This document shows, piece by piece, positions 1 through 6,783 of a stretch of 6,783 nt of DNA (its first letter is position 1; the number at the start of each line of letters is the position of its first letter). Position numbers and translations under genes: made by a program. Origin of the DNA: an uncultured Bacilli bacterium (GTDB lineage: Bacteria > Bacillota_I > Bacilli_A > RF39 > UBA660). The DNA is taken from positions 1 to 6,783 of the forward strand of contig CATKEA010000152.1 in assembly GCA_949746915.1 (NCBI GenBank). The letters run 5' to 3'. The notes beneath the pieces are model-generated. The model saw nothing but the letters and a program-made list of their open reading frames with translations. It did no database searches and was not told the origin of the DNA.

Positions 1-522
1 AGTAAAAATTTAGTAGAATTTACAAAAATAATGAATGATAGTGATGATTTAGTAGAATTACATATATTTAATAATAAGATATTATTTAAATATGATAATA
101 TTTTATTTCAATCTAGATTAATTAATGGTACTTATCCAAATACAACTAATTTATTACCAGAAGAATCATTACTTAAAATTACAGCTAATATCAATGATTT
201 ATATAATGTTATTGATCGTGCTAGTATTTTAACTAGTGATAAAGAAAAAAATATAGTTACTTTTGAAATAGATCAAAATAAATTGATGGTTAAATCGTCT
301 ACAGCTGAAATTGGTAGAGTAGAAGAAAAGATGATTATTGATAAAAATAATGATGAGAATATTAAAATTTCTTTTGTAGCTAAGTATATGATGGAAGCTT
401 TAAAATCTTTTTCAACAGAAAAAGTGGAAATTTCTTTTGTTGGTGAAATTAAACCAATTATTTTAAAATCATCTGAAGATGAAACTTTAACTCAGTTAGT
501 GTTGCCAATTAGAACTTATTAA
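1..522 (+). CDS. dnaN: DNA polymerase III beta subunit (sliding clamp), C-terminal part, 5' truncated by window edge
   Basis: The reading frame is open from base 1 and encodes the last 173 residues of a protein normally about 370-380 aa long, so roughly the first half lies outside the window. The ATG at 31 is internal and not a real start, because the preceding codons (SKNLVEFTKI) already align with the clamp. Visible hallmarks, numbered from base 1, are SRLINGTYPNT (38-48), IDRASIL (71-77), AKYMMEAL (127-134) and the C-terminal QLVLPIRTY (165-173). They match the end of domain II and all of domain III of Firmicute DnaN. The protein forms a dimeric ring around DNA that tethers Pol III and other clamp-binding proteins. 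The C-terminal segment forms part of the hydrophobic cleft that binds partner peptides. The gene ends at TAA and is followed 8 bases later by a terminator, so it is not co-transcribed with recF as it often is elsewhere. dnaA is expected just upstream. Confidence 0.97.
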   Translation, partial: SKNLVEFTKIMNDSDDLVELHIFNNKILFKYDNILFQSRLINGTYPNTTNLLPEESLLKITANINDLYNVIDRASILTSDKEKNIVTFEIDQNKLMVKSSTAEIGRVEEKMIIDKNNDENIKISFVAKYMMEALKSFSTEKVEISFVGEIKPIILKSSEDETLTQLVLPIRTY

Positions 523-529
523 AAATAAT

Positions 530-557
530 AAATTCACAGAAATGTGAATTTTTTTTT
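530..557 (+). terminator. Rho-independent terminator after dnaN
   Basis: A perfect 9-bp stem AAATTCACA (530-538) / TGTGAATTT (543-551) encloses a GAAA tetraloop of the GNRA class. It merges into a run of nine T (549-557). It starts 8 bases after the dnaN stop and separates the dnaN transcript from comK. Confidence 0.9.
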
Positions 558-574
558 GTTTTTCTACATAGTTA

Positions 575-594
575 GACAATTTTCGACAATTTTC
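575..594 (+). repeat. Perfect tandem 10-bp repeat upstream of comK
   Basis: GACAATTTTC occurs twice back to back (575-584 and 585-594). The period is close to one DNA helical turn, so two protein subunits could dock on the same face. It ends 3 bases before the extended -10 motif of the comK promoter and covers roughly -36 to -17 relative to the inferred start, which is the -35 region. Each copy contains AATTTTC, the left half of the CodY box consensus. Both copies also give a partial -35-like hexamer (TAGACA at 573-578, TCGACA at 583-588), but neither is at a good distance from the -10. The repeat is seen directly. A role as an operator or activator site is inference. Confidence 0.7.
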
Positions 595-596
595 TT

Positions 597-605
597 TGAT
601 ATTAT
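597..605 (+). promoter_or_regulatory. Probable comK promoter, extended -10
   Basis: TGATATTAT is an extended -10 element (TGn followed by TATTAT, 5 of 6 matches to TATAAT). It lies about 40 bases downstream of the dnaN terminator. No well-spaced -35 is visible. The region where one would sit is occupied by the 10-bp tandem repeat, as expected for a promoter that depends on an activator or is blocked by a repressor. Transcription would begin near 611-612, giving a 5' leader of about 50 bases. Confidence 0.5.
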
Positions 606-611
606 AAGGCT

Positions 612-642
612 GCAAAAAGAAATTTCCGGAAAATCTTTGTGC
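612..642 (+). promoter_or_regulatory. Inverted repeat / CodY-box-like site in the comK leader
   Basis: The outer arms GCAAAAAGA (612-620) and TCTTTGTGC (634-642) pair at 8 of 9 positions. They enclose a perfect 10-bp palindrome TTTCCGGAAA (623-632). The 15-mer at 621-635 matches the CodY consensus AATTTTCWGAAAATT at 12 of 15 positions. The element begins at about the inferred transcription start and ends 5 bases before the Shine-Dalgarno sequence. It could act as a DNA operator at the start site or as a 5' stem-loop in the mRNA. CodY represses comK in B. subtilis, but no codY gene is in this window, so the regulator is inference. Confidence 0.45.
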
Positions 643-647
643 AAATT

Positions 648-653
648 AGGGGG
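648..653 (+). promoter_or_regulatory. Ribosome binding site deciding the comK start
   Basis: AGGGGG lies 7 bases before the ATG at 661. It is the only good Shine-Dalgarno sequence in front of this frame. The earlier in-frame ATG at 544 is inside the 5' extension and within the dnaN terminator hairpin. Confidence 0.8.
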
Positions 654-660
654 AAATAAT

Positions 661-1119
661 ATGAATAATTATGAAATTAATGAAAACACTATGGCTGTAA
701 TTAGTATAAATAGTAATGAAACTAAAGTAGTTGAGAAAGATCGAGAATATTATATCAATACGTCAGGTTATAATATAATGGATGAAAGCTGTCAATATTT
801 TGGCAGTTCTTATCAAGGTAGGGTAGATGGATCAAGAGCAATATTAAATGCTAAATATAAATTACCAATTGTGGTTGAGGATACTAATAATTTAATTTTT
901 TTTCCAACAGAATCACCAGAATTAGAAAGTTGTTCCTGGTTGTCTTTAAAAGATGTATTAGATGTTGTAGAAGAAAACAATGAAACATTTATTTTATTTA
1001 AAAATGGTGTTAGAATTTCTGTTAATGTTTCAAAATTTTCATTAGATAATCAAATACTTAGAGCAAGTCGTTTGGAATATATGTTGAGGAGTAGAAGAAC
1101 TATGTTAAAAAAGAGTTAA
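661..1119 (+). CDS. comK: ComK-family competence transcription activator, short form
   Basis: The protein is 152 aa and recognised from the ComK family pattern. It has an N-terminal YEINENTMAV (4-13), the family hallmark SCQYFGSSYQGR (43-54), KLPI (67-70), FFPTESP (80-86) followed by C91-S92-W93, then FKNG (113-116), and DNQILRASRL (129-138). These line up in order with B. subtilis ComK segments as remembered (YEVNGATIAV, SCRFFGSSYAGR, KPPI, FPTLSSTRPQCGW, FSNG, ENQVYRTAWL). ComK is a cytoplasmic DNA-binding activator that switches on DNA-uptake genes (comG, comE, comF) and its own gene by binding paired AAAA-N5-TTTT boxes. The homologue in B. subtilis is about 192 aa. This one stops soon after the last conserved block, so the C-terminal tail that in B. 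subtilis carries the MecA-binding motif is absent. The gene is monocistronic, with a terminator on each side and its own promoter. It occupies the slot where Bacillus has yaaA. Family assignment is strong. Whether it governs competence here is inference, since some ComK relatives have other or silent roles. Confidence 0.9.
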   Translation: MNNYEINENTMAVISINSNETKVVEKDREYYINTSGYNIMDESCQYFGSSYQGRVDGSRAILNAKYKLPIVVEDTNNLIFFPTESPELESCSWLSLKDVLDVVEENNETFILFKNGVRISVNVSKFSLDNQILRASRLEYMLRSRRTMLKKS

Positions 1120-1133
1120 ATAACTCTTTTTTT
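1107..1133 (+). terminator. Rho-independent terminator overlapping the comK stop
   Basis: AAAAAAGAGTTA (1107-1118) is perfectly complementary to TAACTCTTTTTT (1121-1132), and the T run continues to 1133. Realistically the loop is TAAATA with a stem of about 10 bp. The comK stop codon TAA (1117-1119) lies in the loop. The A run before the stem and T run after it could allow weak bidirectional function, but no convergent gene is present. Confidence 0.8.
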
Positions 1134-1154
1134 GTGTTTTTTTATACCTTTTTA

Positions 1155-1163
1155 TGTTATAAT
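1155..1163 (+). promoter_or_regulatory. Promoter of the recF-gyrB-gyrA operon (extended -10)
   Basis: TGTTATAAT is a perfect extended -10 (TGn plus consensus TATAAT). The -35 is weak: TTGTGT at 1132-1137 has a 20-base spacer, and the 17-base position holds only TGTTTT. An extended -10 can compensate for this. Transcription should begin near 1170, giving a leader of about 60 bases before recF. The promoter is only about 25 bases after the comK terminator. Confidence 0.75.
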
Positions 1164-1198
1164 ATACATGTATGTATGGGAGTATTAGTTTTAACAAA

Positions 1199-1205
1199 AG
1201 GTGAT
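1199..1205 (+). promoter_or_regulatory. Strong ribosome binding site in the recF leader
   Basis: AGGTGAT is a perfect match to part of the extended anti-Shine-Dalgarno complement (AAGGAGGTGATC). It lies 3 bases before the ATG at 1209, a reasonable distance once aligned to the GGAGG core. It is too far (25 bases) from the recF ATG at 1231 to serve it directly. It therefore points to translation of the small leader ORF or to a ribosome standby site. Confidence 0.5.
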
Positions 1206-1208
1206 TAT

Positions 1209-1244
1209 ATGACAGATAATTGGTGTATTTATGATTTTGACTAA
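1209..1244 (+). CDS. Possible 11-aa leader peptide overlapping the recF start
   Basis: ATG at 1209 to TAA at 1242-1244 encodes MTDNWCIYDFD. It has the best Shine-Dalgarno in the leader (AGGTGAT, 1199-1205). Its last 14 bases overlap the beginning of recF in another frame. RecF itself has only a weak GGTG (1222-1225) before its ATG. A ribosome finishing this peptide would stop 11-13 bases past the recF ATG and could reinitiate there, which would couple recF translation to it. The peptide has no recognisable domain and no run of one amino acid typical of attenuators. No remnant of YaaA is seen in it. It could equally be a chance ORF. Confidence 0.35.
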   Translation: MTDNWCIYDFD

Positions 1245-2349
1245 GATTAATTTATTAAATTTCAGAAATTATAATAAGATTTCTGTAAAATTTGATAAGC
1301 ATATGAATATTTTTATTGGAAATAATGCCCAAGGAAAAACTAATATTTTGGAAAGTATTTATATTTTGGCAATAACTAAATCTCATCGTTATGGAAATGA
1401 AAATTTTCTTATTAAGAAAGGTGCAGAACAAGCAAAGATAGCAGGATCTTTGAAAATTGATAAGATTCCAAAAGATTTAGAAGTTGTTATTAATAAACAA
1501 AAGAAGGTTGTTAAGTTAAATAAAACAGAAATTAAAAGAATATCTGATTATATTACTAATATGAATGTTATAATGTTTTGTCCTGATGATATTGCTATTA
1601 TTAAGGATTCTCCACAAGTTAGACGAAATTTACTTAATATTGAGATTAGTCAATTATATAAGGAGTATATAACAATTTATAATGAATTTAATAAGATATT
1701 GAAAACTAGAAATGAGTATCTGAAGCTGATGTATGTAAACCATTTATCTGATGAAAGATATTTAGATGTTTTGACTGAAAAACTTATTGAAAAGTCTGTA
1801 ATAATTTATAAGTATCGTAATGATTTTATTACTAGAATAAATGCTAATATTGGAAATATTTTTAAAGAAATAACTGAAATTGATAATTTAATGATTAAGT
1901 ATATTCCTAATATTGAGTTAGAAGATTTTTCTGCTGAATGTATTTCAAAGAAATTATCTGAGAAATTTATTAAAAATAGACGTAAGGAATTACAAATAGG
2001 ATCTACTTTATATGGTCCTCATAGAGATGATTTTGGTTTTTTTATTGGTAATGATGATATTAGGATTTTTGGTTCACAAGGTCAGCATAGAGTTGCCTTA
2101 ATTTCTTTTAAATTGGCAGAAATATCAATTTTTAAAGATGTTCATAAGACATCTCCAATATTATTACTTGATGATATTTTTAGTGAAATTGATAATAAGA
2201 AAAAAAATAAAATTATAAAATTTTTACGTGATGATATTCAGGTTTTTATTACTACAACTGATTTAAAAAATATAAATAAAAGTTTATTAAAAGAGGCAAA
2301 GATAATTGAAGTACATGCAGGTAATTTAATAGAAAAGGTGGGAATTTAA
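1231..2349 (+). CDS. recF: DNA replication and repair protein RecF
   Basis: The protein is 372 aa, the normal family length. RecF is an SMC/ABC-like ATPase that, with RecO and RecR, loads RecA at single-strand gaps and stalled forks. The start at 1231 is chosen because the protein then begins MILTKINLLNFRNY, the classic RecF N-terminus, and no in-frame start lies upstream before a stop at 1210-1212. Visible motifs are Walker A GNNAQGKT (30-37), FCPDD (116-120) followed by the paired R131-R132, YGPHRDD (261-267), the ABC signature FGSQGQHR (280-287), Walker B and D-loop ILLLDDIFSEID (310-321) with D314-D315, and the switch region ITTTDL (340-345). The signature has H286 where Q is more usual, a tolerated variation. 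It is the first large gene of the operon, and its stop TAA directly abuts the gyrB ATG. Its own ribosome binding site is weak, so translation may depend on the leader ORF. Confidence 0.97.
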   Translation: MILTKINLLNFRNYNKISVKFDKHMNIFIGNNAQGKTNILESIYILAITKSHRYGNENFLIKKGAEQAKIAGSLKIDKIPKDLEVVINKQKKVVKLNKTEIKRISDYITNMNVIMFCPDDIAIIKDSPQVRRNLLNIEISQLYKEYITIYNEFNKILKTRNEYLKLMYVNHLSDERYLDVLTEKLIEKSVIIYKYRNDFITRINANIGNIFKEITEIDNLMIKYIPNIELEDFSAECISKKLSEKFIKNRRKELQIGSTLYGPHRDDFGFFIGNDDIRIFGSQGQHRVALISFKLAEISIFKDVHKTSPILLLDDIFSEIDNKKKNKIIKFLRDDIQVFITTTDLKNINKSLLKEAKIIEVHAGNLIEKVGI

Positions 2350-4275
<1,926 letters not shown>

Positions 4276-4286
4276 GGGGAGTAGAA

Positions 4287-6749
4287 ATGGATAGATTAGA
4301 ACAAAATAATATAGTAAAAGAAGTTCAAGATTCATTTTTGGACTATTCAATGAGCGTTATTACTGCTCGTGCTATACCTGATCTTAGAGATGGTTTAAAG
4401 CCTGTTCATAGGCGTATTTTATATTCTATGTATGAATCAGGATATTCTCCTGATAAACCACATAAAAAGAGTGCTAGAATAGTCGGGGATGTTATGGGTA
4501 AATATCATCCACATGGAGATTCTTCAATTTATGAGGCCATGGTTCGTATGGCACAAGATTTTTCATATAGGTATATGTTAGTTGATGGTCATGGTAATTT
4601 TGGTAATATTGAAGGGTATGGAGCAGCAGCAATGCGTTATACAGAATCTAGACTTTCAAAAATTTCATTGGAATTACTTAGAAATATTAATAAAAATACT
4701 GTTGATTTTACGCCTAATTTTGATGAATCTGAGAGGGAACCTGTTGTATTGCCTTCTAGGTTTCCTAATATTTTGGTGAATGGAACTACTGGTATAGCAG
4801 TTGGTATGGCTACTAATATTCCTCCACATAATTTAAAGGAGGTTATTGATGGTTGTGTTGCTTATATTGATAATCCAGATATCGATTTAAATGGTTTGAT
4901 GCAGTATATAAAGGGTCCAGATTTTCCTACTGGTGCTACTATTTTGGGAAATAGTGGAATTAGAAAGGCTTATGAAACTGGTCGTGGGACAATTACTGTA
5001 CGTAGTAAGGCACAGATAGAAGAAAAAAATGGAAAGCAATATATTATTATTGATGAAGTTCCGTATGGTGTTAATACTTTAGAATTAAAGAATAAAGTAG
5101 CCGATTTAGTTCATAATAAAATTATTGATGGTATAGCTGATTATCATTCTGATTTAAAAGATGGAATAAAAATAACTATTACTTTAAAGAAAGATGCAAA
5201 TGTACAAGTTGTTTTAAATAAATTGTATAAACATACTTCTTTTCAAACGACTTATGGTATTATTTTTCTAATGTTAGATCAAGGTGTTCCTAAAACATTA
5301 GGTTTAAAAGATATAATAGTTAAATATATTGATTTTCAAAGAGAAATAATTGTTCGTAGAACAAAATTTGATTTGGAAAATGCTGAAAAACGTGTTCATA
5401 TTTTGGAAGGATTAAAAATTGCTTTAGATCATATTGATGCAATAATTAAATTAATTAGGGCTGCTAAAAATGATGATGAGGCCCGCGAAGGGTTAATGAA
5501 ACAATTCGGTTTAAGTGAAGCTCAAGCCAATGCTATTTTAGAGATGAGATTGCGTCGTTTAACTGGTTTAGAGCGAGAAAAAATTGAAACAGAATTGGCA
5601 GAATTGATAAAATTAATTGCTGAATTAAAACTAATTTTAAGTAGTGATGAGAGAGTTCTAGAAGTAATAAAAACAGAGTTACTTGAGATTAGGGATAAGT
5701 ATGGTGATAATCGTCGTACTAATATTGATATGACTGCGATTGAATATATAGAAGATGAGTCTTTAATTCCTGTTGAAAATATATTACTTACGTTGACAAA
5801 TAAAGGATATATTAAAAGAATGCCAGTAGATACCTATCGTTCACAGAATCGTGGTGGTGTTGGTATTAAAGGTATGGCAACGAATGAAGAAGATTTTGTT
5901 GAAAAAATGATAAGTTTATCATCACATGATTATGTATTGTTCTTCAGTAATAGAGGAAAAGTTTATAGAATGAAAGGTTATGAGATACCTGAATTTGGTA
6001 GACAGTCAAAAGGCTTGCCAATTATTAATTTACTTCCATTGGAAAAAGGTGAGTATATTAATTCTGTTATAACTATAAACTCTAACGAACAAATGTTTGA
6101 ATATTTATTTTTTGTTACATTGGATGGTTTAGTAAAACGAACTAGTTTAACTGAATTTGAAAGTATTAGAAATGGTGGAAAGATAGCTATTACTTTAAAA
6201 GATGGTGATGAATTAATTGCTGTTCATAAAACAACTGGAAATGATGAAATAGTAATTGGTGCTTCAAATGGTAGAATGGTTAGATTTAAGGAAGATGAAA
6301 TTAGAGCTATGGGGCGTAGTGCTTCAGGTGTTCGTGGAATTGATTTGTCAGGATCAAAAGTAGTAGGAGCAGAAGTTGTTGATTCTGATTCTCAAATTTT
6401 AATAGTTACAGAATTTGGATATGGTAAGCAGACTCCTATTAGCGAATATCGGTTAACACATCGTGGTAGTAAAGGTGTAAAGGCTCTGAATGTAACTGAA
6501 AAAAATGGTATGTTGGTTTCATTAAAATCAGTAAATGGTGATGAAGATTTAATGATTATTACTGATAGTGGTATAATCATGAGAATGCCAATGAATCAAA
6601 TATCAACTTTGAAACGAGCTACTCAAGGCGTAAAATTAATAAATCTTAAAGATGAGCAGAGAGTTGCTACAGTTGCTAAAGTGGCTTCTGTTGAAGAAGA
6701 TTCTGTTAGTGATGAAGAAAACTTAAATGAAAAAGAGGAAGAGGCATAG
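4287..6749 (+). CDS. gyrA: DNA gyrase subunit A
   Basis: The protein is 820 aa, typical length. GyrA cleaves and rejoins the DNA gate segment and wraps DNA with its C-terminal domain. The winged-helix region has [16 protein letters not shown] (31-46), [12 protein letters not shown] (72-83) and AAAMRYTE (113-120), with catalytic tyrosine Y118 and R117. The E. coli numbering offset is 4, so quinolone-contact positions Ser83 and Asp87 are S79 and E83 (a drug-sensitive-type configuration), and the DNA-intercalating Ile174 is I170. The coiled coil and exit gate include [16 protein letters not shown] (418-433). The C-terminal beta-pinwheel shows six blades, with Gly-x-x-x-Arg-like turns near 507, 557, 614, 661, 711 and 761. 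The GyrA-box is a variant, QNRGGVG (520-526), against QRRGGKG. The tail 803-820 is strongly acidic, as in several gyrases where it modulates wrapping. The start is 11 bases after gyrB, behind Shine-Dalgarno GGGGGAG (4275-4281) that overlaps the gyrB stop. It is the last gene of the operon. Confidence 0.96.
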   Translation: MDRLEQNNIVKEVQDSFLDYSMSVITARAIPDLRDGLKPVHRRILYSMYESGYSPDKPHKKSARIVGDVMGKYHPHGDSSIYEAMVRMAQDFSYRYMLVDGHGNFGNIEGYGAAAMRYTESRLSKISLELLRNINKNTVDFTPNFDESEREPVVLPSRFPNILVNGTTGIAVGMATNIPPHNLKEVIDGCVAYIDNPDIDLNGLMQYIKGPDFPTGATILGNSGIRKAYETGRGTITVRSKAQIEEKNGKQYIIIDEVPYGVNTLELKNKVADLVHNKIIDGIADYHSDLKDGIKITITLKKDANVQVVLNKLYKHTSFQTTYGIIFLMLDQGVPKTLGLKDIIVKYIDFQREIIVRRTKFDLENAEKRVHILEGLKIALDHIDAIIKLIRAAKNDDEAREGLMKQFGLSEAQANAILEMRLRRLTGLEREKIETELAELIKLIAELKLILSSDERVLEVIKTELLEIRDKYGDNRRTNIDMTAIEYIEDESLIPVENILLTLTNKGYIKRMPVDTYRSQNRGGVGIKGMATNEEDFVEKMISLSSHDYVLFFSNRGKVYRMKGYEIPEFGRQSKGLPIINLLPLEKGEYINSVITINSNEQMFEYLFFVTLDGLVKRTSLTEFESIRNGGKIAITLKDGDELIAVHKTTGNDEIVIGASNGRMVRFKEDEIRAMGRSASGVRGIDLSGSKVVGAEVVDSDSQILIVTEFGYGKQTPISEYRLTHRGSKGVKALNVTEKNGMLVSLKSVNGDEDLMIITDSGIIMRMPMNQISTLKRATQGVKLINLKDEQRVATVAKVASVEEDSVSDEENLNEKEEEA

Positions 6750-6760
6750 GCCTCTTTTTT
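6739..6760 (+). terminator. Rho-independent terminator of the recF-gyrB-gyrA operon
   Basis: AAGAGGC (6739-6745) pairs with GCCTCTT (6750-6756) around the loop ATAG and is followed by a T run ending at 6760. The loop contains the gyrA stop codon TAG (6747-6749), and the left arm encodes the last Glu codons. An overlapping alternative stem AAAAGAGG (6731-6738) / CCTCTTTT (6751-6758) is also possible. Confidence 0.85.
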
Positions 6761-6783
6761 ATTAGTGAATAATAATTTATTTA

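Noticed and set aside
614..626. Possible ComK self-binding box (AAAA-N5-TTTC)
   Set aside because: Only one imperfect half is present. ComK sites need two AAAA-N5-TTTT boxes at set distances, and no partner was found, so autoregulation is not supported from this sequence.
544..660. N-terminal extension of the comK frame back to ATG 544
   Set aside because: The extra 39 residues resemble nothing in ComK, the ATG lies inside the dnaN terminator hairpin with no ribosome binding site, and the ATG at 661 has AGGGGG 7 bases upstream and gives the expected ComK N-terminus.
4582..4779. Plus-strand ORF of 65 aa in another frame of gyrA
   Set aside because: It is an out-of-frame shadow of the conserved breakage domain with low-complexity composition.
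6392..6580. Minus-strand ORF of 62 aa inside gyrA
   Set aside because: It is an antisense shadow of the GyrA C-terminal domain with no start signals.
6764..6772. DnaA-box-like 9-mer on the minus strand (TTATTCACT, 8 of 9 to TTATNCACA)
   Set aside because: It is a single imperfect copy in AT-rich DNA at the window edge with no cluster, so an origin here is not supported.

Overview
This window holds an origin-proximal housekeeping block from a low-GC Firmicute. The order is dnaN (3' part only), a comK-family gene, then recF-gyrB-gyrA, all on the + strand. The DNA is very AT-rich. Third codon positions are mostly A or T, Shine-Dalgarno sequences are purine-rich and Firmicute-like, Trp is encoded by TGG, and no TGA is read through in any gene. 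This suggests Bacilli in the broad sense, perhaps a host-associated lineage near Erysipelotrichales, RF39 or Acholeplasma-like groups, and not a TGA=Trp Mycoplasma. The lineage is inferred from composition and protein resemblance only.

Positions 1-557 hold the last 173 codons of the beta sliding clamp and a clear intrinsic terminator. Positions 558-660 are a short, unusually structured control region: a perfect tandem 10-bp repeat, an extended -10 promoter, and an inverted repeat containing a CodY-box-like sequence just upstream of a strong ribosome binding site. Positions 661-1133 hold a short ComK-family protein (152 aa) and its terminator, which overlaps the stop codon. Positions 1134-1230 hold a second extended -10 promoter and the start of a possible 11-codon leader ORF that overlaps the recF start. 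Positions 1231-6749 are a tight recF-gyrB-gyrA operon (0 and 11 bases between genes). It ends in a terminator that also overlaps the last stop codon. The last 23 bases show nothing recognisable.

The clamp, RecF and gyrase form the usual replication, repair and supercoiling neighbourhood found next to dnaA/oriC. The odd member is comK, the competence transcription activator. It sits where Bacillus has yaaA (S4-domain protein), insulated by terminators on both sides and with its own regulatory region. The most notable observations are the location of comK, its missing C-terminal tail (the part that in B. subtilis ComK carries the MecA-binding motif), the repeat architecture of its promoter, and a GyrA-box in GyrA that lacks its basic sixth residue. 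No mobile element, CRISPR array, tRNA or rRNA was seen.
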